From Ruminococcus sp. (GTDB taxonomy: Bacteria > Bacillota > Clostridia > Oscillospirales > Ruminococcaceae), in contig JAETQO010000007.1 in assembly GCA_021770655.1 (NCBI GenBank), positions 19,540-83,539 of the forward strand: 64,000 nt of DNA. Direction: 5' to 3'. The notes under the pieces are model-generated. The model saw nothing but the letters and a program-made list of their open reading frames with translations. It had not been told where the DNA came from and searched no databases. Made by a program: the position numbers and the translations under genes. Shown here in pieces: positions 13,891-24,130 of this stretch. How positions within the stretch are numbered: position 1 is the stretch's first letter; each line of letters starts with the position of its first letter.

Positions 13891-14361
13891 GTGCCAAGAA
13901 GAGGTAGAGTTACAAAGAGAGACGTGCTTCAGGATCCTGTATACAATTCTAAGCTTGTTACACGTCTTGTAAACAACATCATGCTCGACGGTAAGAAGGG
14001 CGTTGCTCAGAAGATCGTTTACGGAGCATTTGAAATCGTTGAAGAAAAGACAGGCAGACCTGCTCTTGAAGTATTCCAGGAGGCTATGGATAACATTATG
14101 CCTGAGCTGGAGGTTAAGGCTCGCCGTGTAGGCGGCGCAACCTATCAGGTGCCTATGGAGGTTCGTCCTGACAGAAGACAGACGCTTGGTCTTAGATGGA
14201 TAACAAAGTATTCTCGTGAAAGAAACGAGGACACAATGAAGGAGAGACTCGCGGCAGAGATCCTCGACGCTCTTAACGGCGTTGGCGGCTCATGCAAGAA
14301 ACGCGATGAAACTCATAAGATGGCTGAAGCTAACAAGGCTTTCGCACATTACAGATGGTAA
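13891..14361 (+). CDS. rpsG: 30S ribosomal protein S7
   Basis: The 156-residue S7 starts with [15 protein letters not shown] and contains the conserved [17 protein letters not shown] segment; it nucleates assembly of the 30S head. The GTG at 13891 is chosen because AAGGAGGG lies 7 bp upstream and the family begins at this point; the frame is open further upstream to an ATG at 13831 without conservation. fusA follows 18 bp downstream. Confidence 0.97.
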   Translation: MPRRGRVTKRDVLQDPVYNSKLVTRLVNNIMLDGKKGVAQKIVYGAFEIVEEKTGRPALEVFQEAMDNIMPELEVKARRVGGATYQVPMEVRPDRRQTLGLRWITKYSRERNEDTMKERLAAEILDALNGVGGSCKKRDETHKMAEANKAFAHYRW

Positions 14362-14379
14362 TAGTATAAGGAGGATAAT

Positions 14380-16461
14380 ATGACAAGAGATTGTTCATTA
14401 CAGGATACCCGTAATATAGGTATCATGGCTCATATTGATGCTGGTAAGACCACAACAACTGAGCGTATCCTGTTTTATACCGGTGTAAACCATAAAATCG
14501 GAGAAACTCACGACGGCGCTGCGACCATGGACTGGATGGAGCAGGAGCAGGAGAGAGGTATTACTATCACTTCCGCCGCTACCACCTGTTATTGGAAGGG
14601 TCACAGACTTAATATCATCGACACTCCGGGCCACGTTGACTTCACCGTTGAGGTTGAGCGTTCTCTGAGAGTACTCGACGGTTCTGTAACCGTTCTGTGC
14701 GCTAAGGGCGGCGTTGAGCCTCAGACTGAAACCGTTTGGCGCCAGGCTGATAACTATAAGGTTCCTAGAATGGTATACGTCAACAAGATGGATATTATGG
14801 GCGCTGATTTCTATCACGTTCTCGATATGCTTCATGACAGACTCCAGTGCAACGCTGTTCCTATTCAGCTTCCTATCGGTGCTGAGGACGAGTTCAAGGG
14901 CATCATTGACCTGCTCGAAATGAAGTCTTATGTATACTACAACGACCTGGGTACTGATATCCGCGTTGAAGAGATTCCTGAGGATATGAAGGAACTTGCT
15001 GAAAAGTATCATACTGATCTTATCGAACACCTCGCAGAGGTAGACGACGACATCGCCGAGAAGTATTTCGCAGAAGAAGAGATCACTATCGACGAGATGA
15101 AGGCCGTTATCAGAAAGAGCACCATTGCAAACACAATGGTTCCTGTTACCTGCGGTACTTCTTATAAGAATAAGGGCGTTCAGAAGCTCCTCGACGCTAT
15201 CGTAGACTATATGCCTGCACCGACGGACGTTCCTCACATCAAGGGCGTAAATCCTGAAACAGGCGAGGAAGTTGAAAGAATTTCCGGCGACGATCAGCCT
15301 TTTGCTGCTCTTGCATTCAAAATCGCAACAGACCCATTCGTTGGTAAGCTTGCATTCTTCAGAGTTTATTCCGGCGTTCTTGCGGCAGGTTCTACGGTTT
15401 ATAACTCAACCAAGGACAAGAACGAGAGAATCGGAAGAATTCTTCAGATGCATTCTAACCACAGAAAAGATATTGAAGAGATCTATGCAGGCGACATCGG
15501 CGCCGCTGTAGGTCTTAAGAATACTACTACAGGTGATACTCTCTGCGACGAGAAGAATCCTGTAATCCTCGAATCCATGGAATTCCCTGAGCCTGTTATC
15601 CAGCTCGCTATCGAGCCTAAGACTAAGGCGGGTCAGGAGAAAATGGGTATCGCTCTTGCAAAGCTTGCAGAAGAGGATCCGACATTCAGAACATGGACTT
15701 CTGAGGAAACCGGACAGACGATCATCGCCGGAATGGGTGAGCTTCACCTTGAGATCATCGTTGACAGACTTCTTCGTGAGTTTAAGGTAGAGGCTAACGT
15801 CGGCGCTCCCCAGGTTTCTTATAAGGAAACTATCACTCAGCCTGCTAACGTTGATTACAAGTACGCTAAGCAGTCCGGTGGTAAGGGTCAGTACGGTCAC
15901 GTTAAGATCAACATCGAGCCTAACGAATCCGGCAGCGGATATGAGTTCGTTAATAAGGTTGTCGGCGGTGCTATTCCTAAGGAGTATATCCCTGCAGTTG
16001 ACGCAGGTATCAAGGGCGCTATGGAGAACGGTGTTCTCGCAGGCTTCCAGGTAGTTGACGTTAAGGTAGAGCTTTACGACGGTTCTTATCACGAAGTAGA
16101 CTCCTCTGAAATGGCGTTCAAGATCGCCGGTTCTATGGCGTTCAAGGAGGCTATGAAGAAGGCAGGTCCTATCATTCTCGAGCCTATCATGAAGGTTTCT
16201 GTAATTGCGCCGGACGATTATCTCGGTACTGTAATCGGCGACCTTAACTCACGCCGTGGACAGATCCTCGGACAGGAGCAGAGAACAGGCGCAGTTCAGG
16301 TTGACTGTCTTGTTCCGCTGAGCGAAATGTTCGGTTACTCCAACGACCTGCGTTCAAAGACACAGGGCCGCGGACAGTACTCTATGGAGCCTCACAGCTA
16401 CATTCAGGTTCCGAAGTCCATTTCCGAGAAGATCATGGCTTCCAGAAACAAGGGCGAATAA
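14380..16461 (+). CDS. fusA: Translation elongation factor G
   Basis: The 693-residue EF-G is a ribosomal translocase GTPase. The G1 motif is AHIDAGKT, the effector region is [12 protein letters not shown]3 is DTPGH and G4 is NKMD. Domains II-V follow, including the domain IV segment [10 protein letters not shown]. It is preceded by AAGGAGG 7 bp upstream of ATG and belongs to the str operon with rpsL and rpsG. Confidence 0.98.
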   Translation: MTRDCSLQDTRNIGIMAHIDAGKTTTTERILFYTGVNHKIGETHDGAATMDWMEQEQERGITITSAATTCYWKGHRLNIIDTPGHVDFTVEVERSLRVLDGSVTVLCAKGGVEPQTETVWRQADNYKVPRMVYVNKMDIMGADFYHVLDMLHDRLQCNAVPIQLPIGAEDEFKGIIDLLEMKSYVYYNDLGTDIRVEEIPEDMKELAEKYHTDLIEHLAEVDDDIAEKYFAEEEITIDEMKAVIRKSTIANTMVPVTCGTSYKNKGVQKLLDAIVDYMPAPTDVPHIKGVNPETGEEVERISGDDQPFAALAFKIATDPFVGKLAFFRVYSGVLAAGSTVYNSTKDKNERIGRILQMHSNHRKDIEEIYAGDIGAAVGLKNTTTGDTLCDEKNPVILESMEFPEPVIQLAIEPKTKAGQEKMGIALAKLAEEDPTFRTWTSEETGQTIIAGMGELHLEIIVDRLLREFKVEANVGAPQVSYKETITQPANVDYKYAKQSGGKGQYGHVKINIEPNESGSGYEFVNKVVGGAIPKEYIPAVDAGIKGAMENGVLAGFQVVDVKVELYDGSYHEVDSSEMAFKIAGSMAFKEAMKKAGPIILEPIMKVSVIAPDDYLGTVIGDLNSRRGQILGQEQRTGAVQVDCLVPLSEMFGYSNDLRSKTQGRGQYSMEPHSYIQVPKSISEKIMASRNKGE

Positions 16462-16490
16462 ATTTTTGCAGAAAAATTTCGGTTTTTCTA

Positions 16491-16519
16491 TTGCAAAGTT
16501 ACAAAATATTTGATATAAT
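16491..16519 (+). promoter_or_regulatory. tuf promoter
   Basis: TTGCAA at 16491-16496 and TATAAT at 16514-16519 have a 17-bp spacer. tuf can therefore be transcribed separately from fusA, which ends 30 bp upstream. Confidence 0.8.
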
Positions 16520-16573
16520 TATACTACGGTATGTTAAATCGGAAACTATTAAATTTTAAGGAGGAATATTCCT

Positions 16574-17773
16574 ATGGCAAAGGCACATTTCGAAAGAACT
16601 AAACCACATGTAAACATTGGTACAATCGGTCACGTTGACCATGGTAAGACCACTCTTACAGCTGCTATTACAAAGACTCTTGCTATGCAGGGTCTTGCTG
16701 AGAAGAAGGATTACAGCAATATCGACTCTGCTCCTGAGGAGAGGGAGAGAGGTATTACAATCAACACTGCTCACGTTGAGTATGAGACAAAGAATCGTCA
16801 CTATGCTCACGTTGACTGCCCAGGCCACGCTGACTATGTTAAGAACATGATCACCGGCGCTGCTCAGATGGACGGCGCTATCCTCGTAGTTGCAGCTTCC
16901 GACGGTCCTATGGCTCAGACAAGAGAGCACCTTCTTCTTGCTCGTCAGGTTGGCGTTCCTGCAATCGTTGTATTCATGAACAAGGCTGACCAGGTTGATG
17001 ACGAAGAGCTTCTCGACCTCGTTGAGATGGATATCAGAGAGCTTCTCGACAAGTACGAGTTCCCCGGCGACGATACTCCGATCATCAAGGGTTCTGCTCT
17101 TGCAGCTCTCGAAGCTCCGGACGATCTTTCCGATCCTGCTTACAAGCCTATCCTTGATCTTATGGACGCTGTTGACGACTTCATTCCTACACCGGACAGA
17201 AAGTCTGATCTTCCTTTCCTTATGCCTGTTGAGGACGTATTCACAATCACAGGCCGTGGTACGGTTGCTACAGGTAGAGTTGAAAGAGGACAGCTCAAGA
17301 CCGGCGACGAAGTTGAGATCCTCGGACTTTCTAACGAGAGACCTAAGACAGTTGTTACAGGTATCGAGATGTTCAGAAAGATCCTTGACTACGCTGAGGC
17401 AGGCGACAACATCGGTGCGCTTCTCCGTGGTATTCAGAGATCCGACATTCAGAGAGGACAGGTACTCTGCAAGCCGGGTACAATTCATCCTTACACTAAG
17501 TTCTCCGGTCAGGTTTACGTTCTGAAGAAGGAAGAGGGCGGACGTCATACTCCTTTCTTCAACAACTACAGACCTCAGTTCTATTTCAGAACAACAGACG
17601 TTACAGGCGTTATCTCACTTCCTGCTGATAAGGAAATGTGTATGCCTGGCGATAACGTAACAATGGACGTTGAGCTTATCACTCCAATCGCTATCGAAGA
17701 GGGACTTCGTTTCGCTATCCGTGAGGGCGGCAGAACAGTTGGTTCCGGCGTTGTAACTGCAGTTAGAGACTAA
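16574..17773 (+). CDS. tuf: Translation elongation factor Tu
   Basis: The 399-residue EF-Tu delivers aminoacyl-tRNA to the ribosome. G1 is GHVDHGKT, the switch I region is ERERGITI, G3 is DCPGH, and G4 (NKxD) reads NKAD. Domains 2 and 3 are complete and end in [15 protein letters not shown]. An AAGGAGG site lies just upstream of the ATG. Confidence 0.98.
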   Translation: MAKAHFERTKPHVNIGTIGHVDHGKTTLTAAITKTLAMQGLAEKKDYSNIDSAPEERERGITINTAHVEYETKNRHYAHVDCPGHADYVKNMITGAAQMDGAILVVAASDGPMAQTREHLLLARQVGVPAIVVFMNKADQVDDEELLDLVEMDIRELLDKYEFPGDDTPIIKGSALAALEAPDDLSDPAYKPILDLMDAVDDFIPTPDRKSDLPFLMPVEDVFTITGRGTVATGRVERGQLKTGDEVEILGLSNERPKTVVTGIEMFRKILDYAEAGDNIGALLRGIQRSDIQRGQVLCKPGTIHPYTKFSGQVYVLKKEEGGRHTPFFNNYRPQFYFRTTDVTGVISLPADKEMCMPGDNVTMDVELITPIAIEEGLRFAIREGGRTVGSGVVTAVRD

Positions 17774-17789
17774 TTTCAGTTTAAATACT

Positions 17790-17825
17790 AAAATCCGGGT
17801 ACGGTTTCGTATCCGGATTTTTTTG
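17790..17825 (+). terminator. Intrinsic terminator after tuf
   Basis: AAATCCGGGTACG pairs with CGTATCCGGATTT, followed by seven Ts. Confidence 0.9.
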
Positions 17826-17932
17826 CTGTGCGGTGTTGCCTTAATTAAATTATTGTGAACTTTGAGTTAAATCGAATAGGCTCTCTTTTAAATGAAAGGG
17901 ATATGTGTTATAATTATAAGGAAAGGGGGAGA

Positions 17933-19099
17933 ATGCTGTTGGCGGTTAAAAAAGACGACGAATATTTTATAGATGTTGTTAAGGATTCTACATATCAGAA
18001 TCAGGGTGACGAATACCACAAATCTTACTCCGAATGGCGTTCTGATCCCGATAATTCTTACGGCTTTCAGTTCACTCATGATAAGAGGGAGCATTCCTAT
18101 ATAGACGGCGAAGGGTTTGTGCCTCACAAGGCGGAGGTTGCCGAGCGTATTTCCATGCTCAAATGCTGCAGCTTGCTGGGTACTGTGATGCTGATCATGC
18201 TTGTAATAGATCAGATATTATATCAGGTCTTAAAGCTGATCGCTCCGGATACAACGGGCGCTATAGTTTATTTTTCCCAGAAAAACGGAGGAACAAGCAG
18301 ATACGATCTGGTGACAACGCTTATAATAGGCGTATTTATGCTGGCGAAGTTCATTGTTCCTGCGCTTATATTTAAGATCGTTACTAAAATACCGGGCAGG
18401 GTGATTTTTGCAAGATCCAGCGGAAACAAAAAATTCCTAGGTACTGCGCTGATAATTATGATGGTTATTATTGTTATCGGTAGGATCGGACAGTTTTTAA
18501 TAGCCTGGTTCTTTTCGTTTGTGAATATCGACGGACTGTATGCTGTTATTATTTTCAGTAAGGAGCCTGATGTGGCGATCGCATCTTTTCTGCTGTTTAC
18601 TATTTTGATACCCATAGCGCAGGAGGTTTTGTTCCGCGGCGTTATACTCCAAACATTCCGGCAGTTCGGCGATTATTTCGCTATAATCGTATCCTCGGTT
18701 CTGAGTGCGCTGTGTTATTATGACATAACATATTTCGGCTTTGTTATCTGCTGTTCGGCGGTACTGGGGTTGTTTACCGTAAGGACCGGCTCTCTGAAAA
18801 CGCCAATATTTATGAGTATCTGCTCGCATATTACCAATTTTGTCTTGTCTTATGTTGAGCTTTACGATATACCTTCTTCTGAGCTAATCGAAGTGCTTAT
18901 ATGCACGGTTATACTCGGAATATCTATCGTACTGTATTCAAAACTGCTTAACATCGGGGAATGGAGCTTTAACATTGAAAACGACGCGTCCAATATGTCG
19001 ATGAGCAAAAGGCTTAAAGCCTTCATTTCAACGAACAGCATTGCGATCTGGTTTGCCGCAGTACTTGTTGCTGTAATTATGTTTATGAGGTTCTTATGA
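17933..19099 (+). CDS. CPBP-family membrane protein with altered active site
   Basis: The 388-residue protein has a soluble N-terminus and about eight membrane segments. Residues near 226-240 read PIAQEVLFRG, which aligns with the CPBP/Abi (CAAX protease and bacteriocin-processing) motif EExxxR, but the first Glu is Gln. The second motif, normally FxxxH, lacks its His (SALCYYD region), while the third (SHITNF) is kept. The family are intramembrane glutamate proteases; this member may be inactive or act as a pseudoprotease. The ATG at 17933 follows AAAGGGGGAG very closely; TTG at 17939 is an alternative. It overlaps tadA by 4 bp. Confidence 0.75.
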   Translation: MLLAVKKDDEYFIDVVKDSTYQNQGDEYHKSYSEWRSDPDNSYGFQFTHDKREHSYIDGEGFVPHKAEVAERISMLKCCSLLGTVMLIMLVIDQILYQVLKLIAPDTTGAIVYFSQKNGGTSRYDLVTTLIIGVFMLAKFIVPALIFKIVTKIPGRVIFARSSGNKKFLGTALIIMMVIIVIGRIGQFLIAWFFSFVNIDGLYAVIIFSKEPDVAIASFLLFTILIPIAQEVLFRGVILQTFRQFGDYFAIIVSSVLSALCYYDITYFGFVICCSAVLGLFTVRTGSLKTPIFMSICSHITNFVLSYVELYDIPSSELIEVLICTVILGISIVLYSKLLNIGEWSFNIENDASNMSMSKRLKAFISTNSIAIWFAAVLVAVIMFMRFL

Positions 19100-19584
19100 G
19101 CAGAGATGAGATATATATGAAAAAAGCGCTGGAGCTTGCGCGGCTGGCGGCTGAACAGGGAGAAGTTCCGGTGGGAGCGGTCGTAGTAAAGCGTTCCACC
19201 GGAGAGATAATCGGCAGGGGATTTAACCGTAGGGAGTACGGCAGATCTCCGCTTACTCATGCCGAAATAGTAGCGATAGATGAGGCAAGCAGAAAGCTGG
19301 GCGGCTGGAGACTGCTTGACTGTGAGCTTTTCGTTACCCTTGAACCTTGTCCGATGTGTGCGGGTGCAATAATAAATTCCAGAATAGAGCGGGTGATCTT
19401 CGGCGCATACGATCCGAAAGCGGGTTCGTGTCATTCTGTGGTCAAGCTTTTTGAACTGCCTTATAATCACAAGCCCCTTGTGACGGGAGGCGTGCTGGAG
19501 CAGGAGTGCAGAGAAACGCTGTCGGATTTTTTTCATACTTTACGAAGAAAAAAAACTGCGAAAAAAAGCGACCTTTCTGTGTAA
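19096..19584 (+). CDS. tadA: tRNA adenosine(34) deaminase
   Basis: The 162-residue deaminase converts A34 to inosine in tRNA-Arg(ACG). The zinc and catalytic motifs are H55-A-E57 and P84-C-P-M-C88. Its ATG overlaps the last codon and stop of the CPBP gene (ATGA overlap), indicating translational coupling. The length and order match TadA rather than a free-nucleoside deaminase. Confidence 0.93.
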   Translation: MSRDEIYMKKALELARLAAEQGEVPVGAVVVKRSTGEIIGRGFNRREYGRSPLTHAEIVAIDEASRKLGGWRLLDCELFVTLEPCPMCAGAIINSRIERVIFGAYDPKAGSCHSVVKLFELPYNHKPLVTGGVLEQECRETLSDFFHTLRRKKTAKKSDLSV

Positions 19585-19605
19585 TTACAGAAAGGTCGTT
19601 TTTTA
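19567..19605. terminator. Bidirectional terminator between tadA and recR
   Basis: GCGACCTTTCTGT pairs with ACAGAAAGGTCGT, with T runs on both strands, placed between the convergent ends of tadA and recR. Confidence 0.9.
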
Positions 19606-20205
19606 TATTTCGTTCCTGTTTTCCAGCGCCTTGTAAAGGGTAACTTCATCGGCATACTCAAGAACGCCGCCGATAGGCAGACCGAATGCGAGCCTTGTTA
19701 CCTTGACGCCCAACGGTTTGAGCAGTTTGGATACATACATTGCTGTAGCTTCGCCTTCCACTGTGGGGTTGGTAGCCATTATGACCTCGGCTATATTCTC
19801 CGGCTCTATTCTCGCCAGAAGTTCCTTGATTTTGAGTTTGTCGGGAGAAATTCCGTCGATAGGCGATATAAGTCCGTGAAGGACGTGATAAACGCCTTTG
19901 TATTCCTTGGTTCTTTCAAAAGCCGCAATATCCTTTGGATCCTCGACGACGCAAACGGTAGTGTGATCTCTTCTTGGATCGGCGCAAATGGGACATCTGG
20001 GTTTGTCGGTGAAATTCTGGCAAACACTGCAAAGATGCACCGTTTTATGCGCATTGGTTATTGCGTTTGCGAAAGCCGCCGCCTCTTCATCGGTCATAGA
20101 CATAACATGATAAGCAAGCCGCTGAGCGGTTTTCATGCCGATGCCCGGAAGTTTGGCAAACTGCTCGGTAAGTAAAACAAGGGGCAATGCGTTAGATTCA
20201 GCCAT
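19603..20205 (-). CDS. recR: Recombination mediator RecR
   Basis: The 200-residue protein has the helix-hairpin-helix segment ([18 protein letters not shown]), the zinc finger [16 protein letters not shown] at about residues 57-72 and a TOPRIM domain ([14 protein letters not shown], then [12 protein letters not shown]). RecR works with RecO and RecF to load RecA at gaps. Its start codon abuts the stop of ybaB, in the conserved order dnaX-ybaB-recR. Confidence 0.96.
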   Translation of the reverse strand: MAESNALPLVLLTEQFAKLPGIGMKTAQRLAYHVMSMTDEEAAAFANAITNAHKTVHLCSVCQNFTDKPRCPICADPRRDHTTVCVVEDPKDIAAFERTKEYKGVYHVLHGLISPIDGISPDKLKIKELLARIEPENIAEVIMATNPTVEGEATAMYVSKLLKPLGVKVTRLAFGLPIGGVLEYADEVTLYKALENRNEI

Positions 20206-20555
20206 CAGAACAGTCCCGGGAAGGAAACTCCTCCCGTAAGCTTCTGCATTTCAGCGTCGCTTACCTCGTCAAGATTTGCAACGGCCTGATTGAAAGCCGC
20301 CATAACCAGATCCTGAAGAGTCTCAACGTCCTCAGGGTCAACGACCTCCGGCTTGATGTCAAGCTTGAGTACGTTTCTCTTTCCGTTGATAGTTACCTCG
20401 ACAACTCCACCGCCTGCCGTTCCTGTGAACTCTCTCTGCTCAAGGTCGGCCTGAAGCGCAGTGATCTCGTCCTGCATTTTCTGCGCCTGTCTGAGCATCT
20501 GATTCATGTTATTTGAGGGGCCTTTGCCCATTCCCTGTGGAAGTCTAGCTTTCAT
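20205..20555 (-). CDS. YbaB/EbfC family nucleoid-associated protein
   Basis: The 116-residue protein has the family pattern: a Gly/Pro/Asn-rich start, a helix ([22 protein letters not shown]), then the strand segment [20 protein letters not shown]. The family forms a dimer that binds DNA; it is routinely found between dnaX and recR. Start at ATG 20555 with AAGGAG upstream. Confidence 0.93.
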   Translation of the reverse strand: MKARLPQGMGKGPSNNMNQMLRQAQKMQDEITALQADLEQREFTGTAGGGVVEVTINGKRNVLKLDIKPEVVDPEDVETLQDLVMAAFNQAVANLDEVSDAEMQKLTGGVSFPGLF

Positions 20556-20579
20556 GTTAAAAACTCCTTAAATTCAAAA

Positions 20580-22202
20580 TTATTTTTTTATTTCAACCTC
20601 GATATCAAGTTTTTTCGCTTTTTCAAGAAGCTGGTTGATAGGGTTTTCCTTATCCTCCGGAGCAACGTTTTTAGCGGATTTAACCTTGATAACGAAGTTC
20701 TGTCCGAAATTTTTATTTAATATTTCATTAAGCACAGAGGCGTCTGCCGAGCTTTTAAACTTTTTCAGATAAAAGTCGTTATGCACGATCATAAGCAGTA
20801 CATTTGCGCACATATACGCCTTTGAATTTGCAAGAAAACAACCGATAGCCGGATTTGTTTCATTCACCTGCGCTATTATAGAATCCCAGTTTTCTACAAG
20901 CTTGAAATCGCTGGGCTTCATCTTTTTGAAGTCCGGATCCTGCGGAGCGGCAGATTTTTCTGTCGGCGCATCGGTTTTTGGGAAATTATCCGTCTGCGGT
21001 GCAGTAATTTTGCTGCCGTTTTTCAGAGCGTTTTCAAGCTGAGAAACCCTGTTCAGCAGAGCGGTGACCTCCGCACTTCCGACAGTCGAAATGGTTTTGC
21101 TCTCGCTCATGACTGCTCCACTGCAAAGCCTGATGATACACATTTCAAGCTCAATGCGCTTTGAAGAACTTCGGGCAAATCTTTCGCTGCATTCCTGCAA
21201 AACGGAAATATCCCCCAAAATTTCGTCAAGCTTCATCTTTTCCGCGACCCTGCAAAGTTTGTCGTATTCCTCCGGCAGACAGGTGATAAGTTCTTTATTA
21301 TTGTCAATGGTCTTGATGAGCATAACGTTTCTCATCTGCACCAATAACTCGCCTGCCAGCACTTTAAGGTCCTTGGACATATCATAAAGCCTGTCCACGA
21401 TCCTGAGTGCGCCTGCCGCGTCCTTATCGCATATCTTCTCCAGAATATCGAAAAGATAATCTCTGCCTGCAATACCCGACGCAGAGGAAACCACGTCCAG
21501 AGTTATGTCGTTTTCGTAGGCTACGCACTGATCCAGCAAGGAAAGCGCATCTCTCATACCTCCGTCGGAAAGTCTTGCGATCATTCCAGCGGCGTCCTCA
21601 TGGAGAGTGAATCCCTCCTGCGAGGCGATGTACATAAGCCTGGAAACAATGTCCTCGTTCCTTATCCTATGAAAATCAAAATGTTGGCATCTTGAAACTA
21701 TTGTAGCCGGAACTTTGTGTATCTCCGTCGTAGCGAGAATAAACTTAACGTGCGGCGGCGGTTCTTCCATAGTTTTGAGCAGAGCGTTGAACGCACCCGG
21801 CGAAAGCATATGGACCTCGTCTATGATATACACCTTATATTTGCAGATCTCAGGGGTATAAACAACGCCTTCCCGCAGTTCTCTGATGTCGTCAACCTTG
21901 GAATTTGAGGCGGCGTCTATCTCGATAATATCCGAAAGCGCACCGCTGTCGGCGTTTTTACATATCTCGCATTGCAGGCAAGGCTCGCCGTCCTTGGGAT
22001 CGAGGCAGTTTATCGCTTTAGCAAAAATCCTGGCGCAGGTGGTTTTTCCCGTGCCCCTCGAACCTGTAAAGAGATAAGCGTGAGCCGTTTTTCCGCTTTT
22101 GATCTGATTTTTCAGAGTAGTGGTAATATGCGGCTGTGAAACGACGTCGTCAAATGACATCGGACGCCACTTTCTGTATAAAGCCTGATACACTCTGCTC
22201 AC
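20580..22202 (-). CDS. dnaX: DNA polymerase III subunit gamma/tau
   Basis: The 540-residue clamp-loader ATPase has Walker A GSRGTGKT at about 47-54, the zinc module with Cys66, Cys75, Cys78 and Cys81, Walker B IIDEVHML and the SRC arginine-finger motif. Domain III and a variable tau C-terminus rich in Lys follow. No obvious programmed frameshift site was looked for in detail. The SRP RNA gene lies directly upstream, an order conserved in Firmicutes. Confidence 0.95.
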   Translation of the reverse strand: MSRVYQALYRKWRPMSFDDVVSQPHITTTLKNQIKSGKTAHAYLFTGSRGTGKTTCARIFAKAINCLDPKDGEPCLQCEICKNADSGALSDIIEIDAASNSKVDDIRELREGVVYTPEICKYKVYIIDEVHMLSPGAFNALLKTMEEPPPHVKFILATTEIHKVPATIVSRCQHFDFHRIRNEDIVSRLMYIASQEGFTLHEDAAGMIARLSDGGMRDALSLLDQCVAYENDITLDVVSSASGIAGRDYLFDILEKICDKDAAGALRIVDRLYDMSKDLKVLAGELLVQMRNVMLIKTIDNNKELITCLPEEYDKLCRVAEKMKLDEILGDISVLQECSERFARSSSKRIELEMCIIRLCSGAVMSESKTISTVGSAEVTALLNRVSQLENALKNGSKITAPQTDNFPKTDAPTEKSAAPQDPDFKKMKPSDFKLVENWDSIIAQVNETNPAIGCFLANSKAYMCANVLLMIVHNDFYLKKFKSSADASVLNEILNKNFGQNFVIKVKSAKNVAPEDKENPINQLLEKAKKLDIEVEIKK

Positions 22203-22226
22203 TCCAATCCGATCAGTATAAACAAA

Positions 22227-22368
22227 AAATCAATCCGACATATGGGCGCGCGGGCGGAACTGTGACACACGAAACAGACCGCTTAATGCTGCTCGGTTCC
22301 CCGCCTGACATGGTTCACAGCGTTTCATTGCACAGGACCCGCACACCTATATCTCGGATTGATGAGGA
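22227..22368 (-). ncRNA. ffs: Signal recognition particle RNA (small bacterial type)
   Basis: On the minus strand the RNA contains the hallmark S-domain apical region, GTCAGGCGGGGAACCGAGCA followed by GCATTAAG, and its ends CAATCCGA and TCGGATTG pair. The 3' end is a run of Ts (22227-22232). It lies directly upstream of dnaX, as in other Firmicutes. The size (about 135-140 nt) suggests the type without a full Alu domain. It binds Ffh to target membrane proteins to the translocon. Confidence 0.92.
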
Positions 22369-22410
22369 ACAATAACTGAATCATATCAATCTAACTTTTG
22401 TTACTTTATT

Positions 22411-22439
22411 ATTATAACACAAGATGATATTAATTTCAA
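22411..22439 (-). promoter_or_regulatory. SRP RNA promoter
   Basis: On the minus strand TTGAAA (22434-22439) and TATAAT (22411-22416) are separated by 17 bp. Transcription would start near 22404, so the primary transcript has a short leader that is probably trimmed. Confidence 0.8.
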
Positions 22440-22460
22440 GTGTTTTTCAAAAAAAGTTAT

Positions 22461-22500
22461 AAAAAAACGCCGCAGCCGGAAAAATCAGACTGCGGCGGCA
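22461..22500 (-). terminator. Intrinsic terminator of the cheY/cheX-like operon
   Basis: On the minus strand GCCGCCGCAGTCTG pairs with CCGGCTGCGGCG and is followed by seven Ts, just after the stop of the CheX-like gene. Confidence 0.85.
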
Positions 22501-22506
22501 AAATAT

Positions 22507-23388
22507 CTATTCGTTTGCGATGATAAAATCGATCGTGCCGAACGGGAAGCTTACAGGAATGCGGAAAGCGGTACTTGTAAAGGAAACGGAACCGTTTTTG
22601 ATAAATTCCTGAGGCGTAAGAGTAAGTTCCACGCCGTTCTCGTTGGATTCATTTACAATGAACAGACCGTCGTTGACGTTAAGGAACTCTCCTACGGTAG
22701 CGTTAACAAAATCGTCCACCTCGGCAAAACTTTCCTTAGCAAATCTTTCTGCAATTGCTATGTAAGGAGCATTATCGGCGCAGACGCACAAAGTCGCATC
22801 ATAGCTGCCCTTTATTTTCTGCACCACGATGTTTTCGGCATTTACGCTGTTGACGATAGACGCCTCTAACGGAGTGAAATCATCGCCGATAAATCTGATT
22901 ATATCCTTGAACAGCAATGTAACATAGTCTGTGCATATCCTTGCATTTTCTGCGCTGTCGAAGTGATAAAATTCCTTTATGAGGTTATGGAGCTTTTCGT
23001 TCTGGTTGTCTGAAATATCATCGGCGAGCTGGTTTTCAGCTTTATAGTCGTTGATAGCTTTTTCAAATTCAGCGTTAGTGAGCGCGCCGTTGTTCACAAG
23101 CGTTTGACCGAGAAGAAGATAATCGGTCGGCTGTTGAGCGAGAAGTTTTTCAACGTCGTCGGCGGTAACATAGCCAAGTTCTACGGCGAGATCGCCGAAA
23201 CGTTTGTCAACACTCTGCTGGGTGATGTTTACATGCTCAACCTGTTCAGCGGTCATAAGTCCTGCGTTTATAGCCAGAACTCCAAGACGGAGTCTGGTAT
23301 GTTTTTTAGCCTCGAACGCCTGAGTAAGATCCTCGGCGGTACAAAGCTTGCGGTTGAACAAATATCCTCCAAAAAATTGGGCAAACAT
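22507..23388 (-). CDS. MshEN-like plus CheX-like two-domain protein
   Basis: The 293-residue protein has two N-terminal repeats of the GspE/MshEN type (about residues 10-65 and 68-125; LGVLAINAGLMTAEQVEHV, then FGDLAVELGYVTADDVEKLL and LGQTLVNNGALTNAEFEKAI). MshEN domains in other proteins bind cyclic di-GMP. The C-terminal half (about 140-293) resembles CheX/CheC phosphatase-like proteins. It directly follows a CheY-like regulator (stop and start abut). The pair is likely a small signalling unit, not a flagellar one, because no flagellar genes are near. The domain calls rest on recognition only. Confidence 0.6.
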   Translation of the reverse strand: MFAQFFGGYLFNRKLCTAEDLTQAFEAKKHTRLRLGVLAINAGLMTAEQVEHVNITQQSVDKRFGDLAVELGYVTADDVEKLLAQQPTDYLLLGQTLVNNGALTNAEFEKAINDYKAENQLADDISDNQNEKLHNLIKEFYHFDSAENARICTDYVTLLFKDIIRFIGDDFTPLEASIVNSVNAENIVVQKIKGSYDATLCVCADNAPYIAIAERFAKESFAEVDDFVNATVGEFLNVNDGLFIVNESNENGVELTLTPQEFIKNGSVSFTSTAFRIPVSFPFGTIDFIIANE

Positions 23389-23769
23389 TTACAGAACCCC
23401 CTTTGCAACATTTTCAAGGACTTTCATAGCGTCCTCGTCCGCGATAGGCTTCTGCAAAAAGTCAACTGCGCCGACCTTGAGAGCCTCTTTCAGGTGACCC
23501 TGAGTTCCGACAGATGAAGCCATGATTATCTTAGCGTCCGGAAATTCTGCAATTATCTGCTTCAACGCTTCAAGTCCTGTAACCTTGGGCATAATTATAT
23601 CCATAAAAACCACGTCCGGCTTAAATTCCCTGAATTTTTCAACGGCTTCACTGCCGTCTGCTGCTTCGTAAACAGCCTTGACCCCGAAATTTGACATTGA
23701 CATACTAAGCTTTTTGCGGGCGAACATTGAGTCGTCGCAAATAAGAACAGTCATATCGTTAATATTCAT
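23389..23769 (-). CDS. CheY-like single-domain response regulator
   Basis: The 126-residue receiver domain has the acidic pair in CDDSMFARKKL, the phosphoacceptor Asp in VVFMDIIMP (near residue 56), the Ser/Thr switch in IIMASS and the invariant Lys in FLQKP. There is no output domain. GGAGGG precedes the ATG at 23769. It is in an operon with the downstream CheX-like protein, a plausible phosphatase for it. Confidence 0.9.
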   Translation of the reverse strand: MNINDMTVLICDDSMFARKKLSMSMSNFGVKAVYEAADGSEAVEKFREFKPDVVFMDIIMPKVTGLEALKQIIAEFPDAKIIMASSVGTQGHLKEALKVGAVDFLQKPIADEDAMKVLENVAKGVL

Positions 23770-23920
23770 TTTAAAACCCTCCCAATGAAAGTTGAATATC
23801 TGCTATTCAACAGCCTGAACTTATTATATCATAAAATCCTCCAAAAGTCAAGAGCTTATAAACTGCTTTTGTGGTAATTGTGTACAAAATTCAATGAACG
23901 AAATTTTATATTGAATTTAC

Positions 23921-23949
23921 TTGACAAAGGGAATCGTATGTGATATAAT
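23921..23949 (+). promoter_or_regulatory. tRNA-Leu promoter
   Basis: TTGACA at 23921-23926 and TATAAT at 23944-23949 with a 17-bp spacer, ending 17 bp before the tRNA. Confidence 0.88.
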
Positions 23950-23966
23950 ATTTTAGTAATAATTTT

Positions 23967-24053
23967 GCCGGTGTGATGGAATTGGCAGACGTGTCGGACT
24001 CAAAATCCGATGGTAGCGATACCGTACCGGTTCGACCCCGGTCACCGGCACCA
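23967..24053 (+). tRNA. tRNA-Leu (CAA anticodon)
   Basis: The acceptor arms GCCGGTG and CACCGGC pair, the anticodon stem TCGGA/TCCGA encloses the loop CTCAAAA (anticodon CAA), a long variable arm is present as expected for tRNA-Leu, the T arm reads GGTTCGACCCC and CCA is encoded. A hairpin with T-rich tail follows at 24062-24115. Confidence 0.95.
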
Positions 24054-24130
24054 GTCACTCGCCGAAATGGGCTTGTTCCGTTTCGGCTTTGTTTGTAATT
24101 TTTATTTATTTTTGCTGGGGAAGCATAGCA

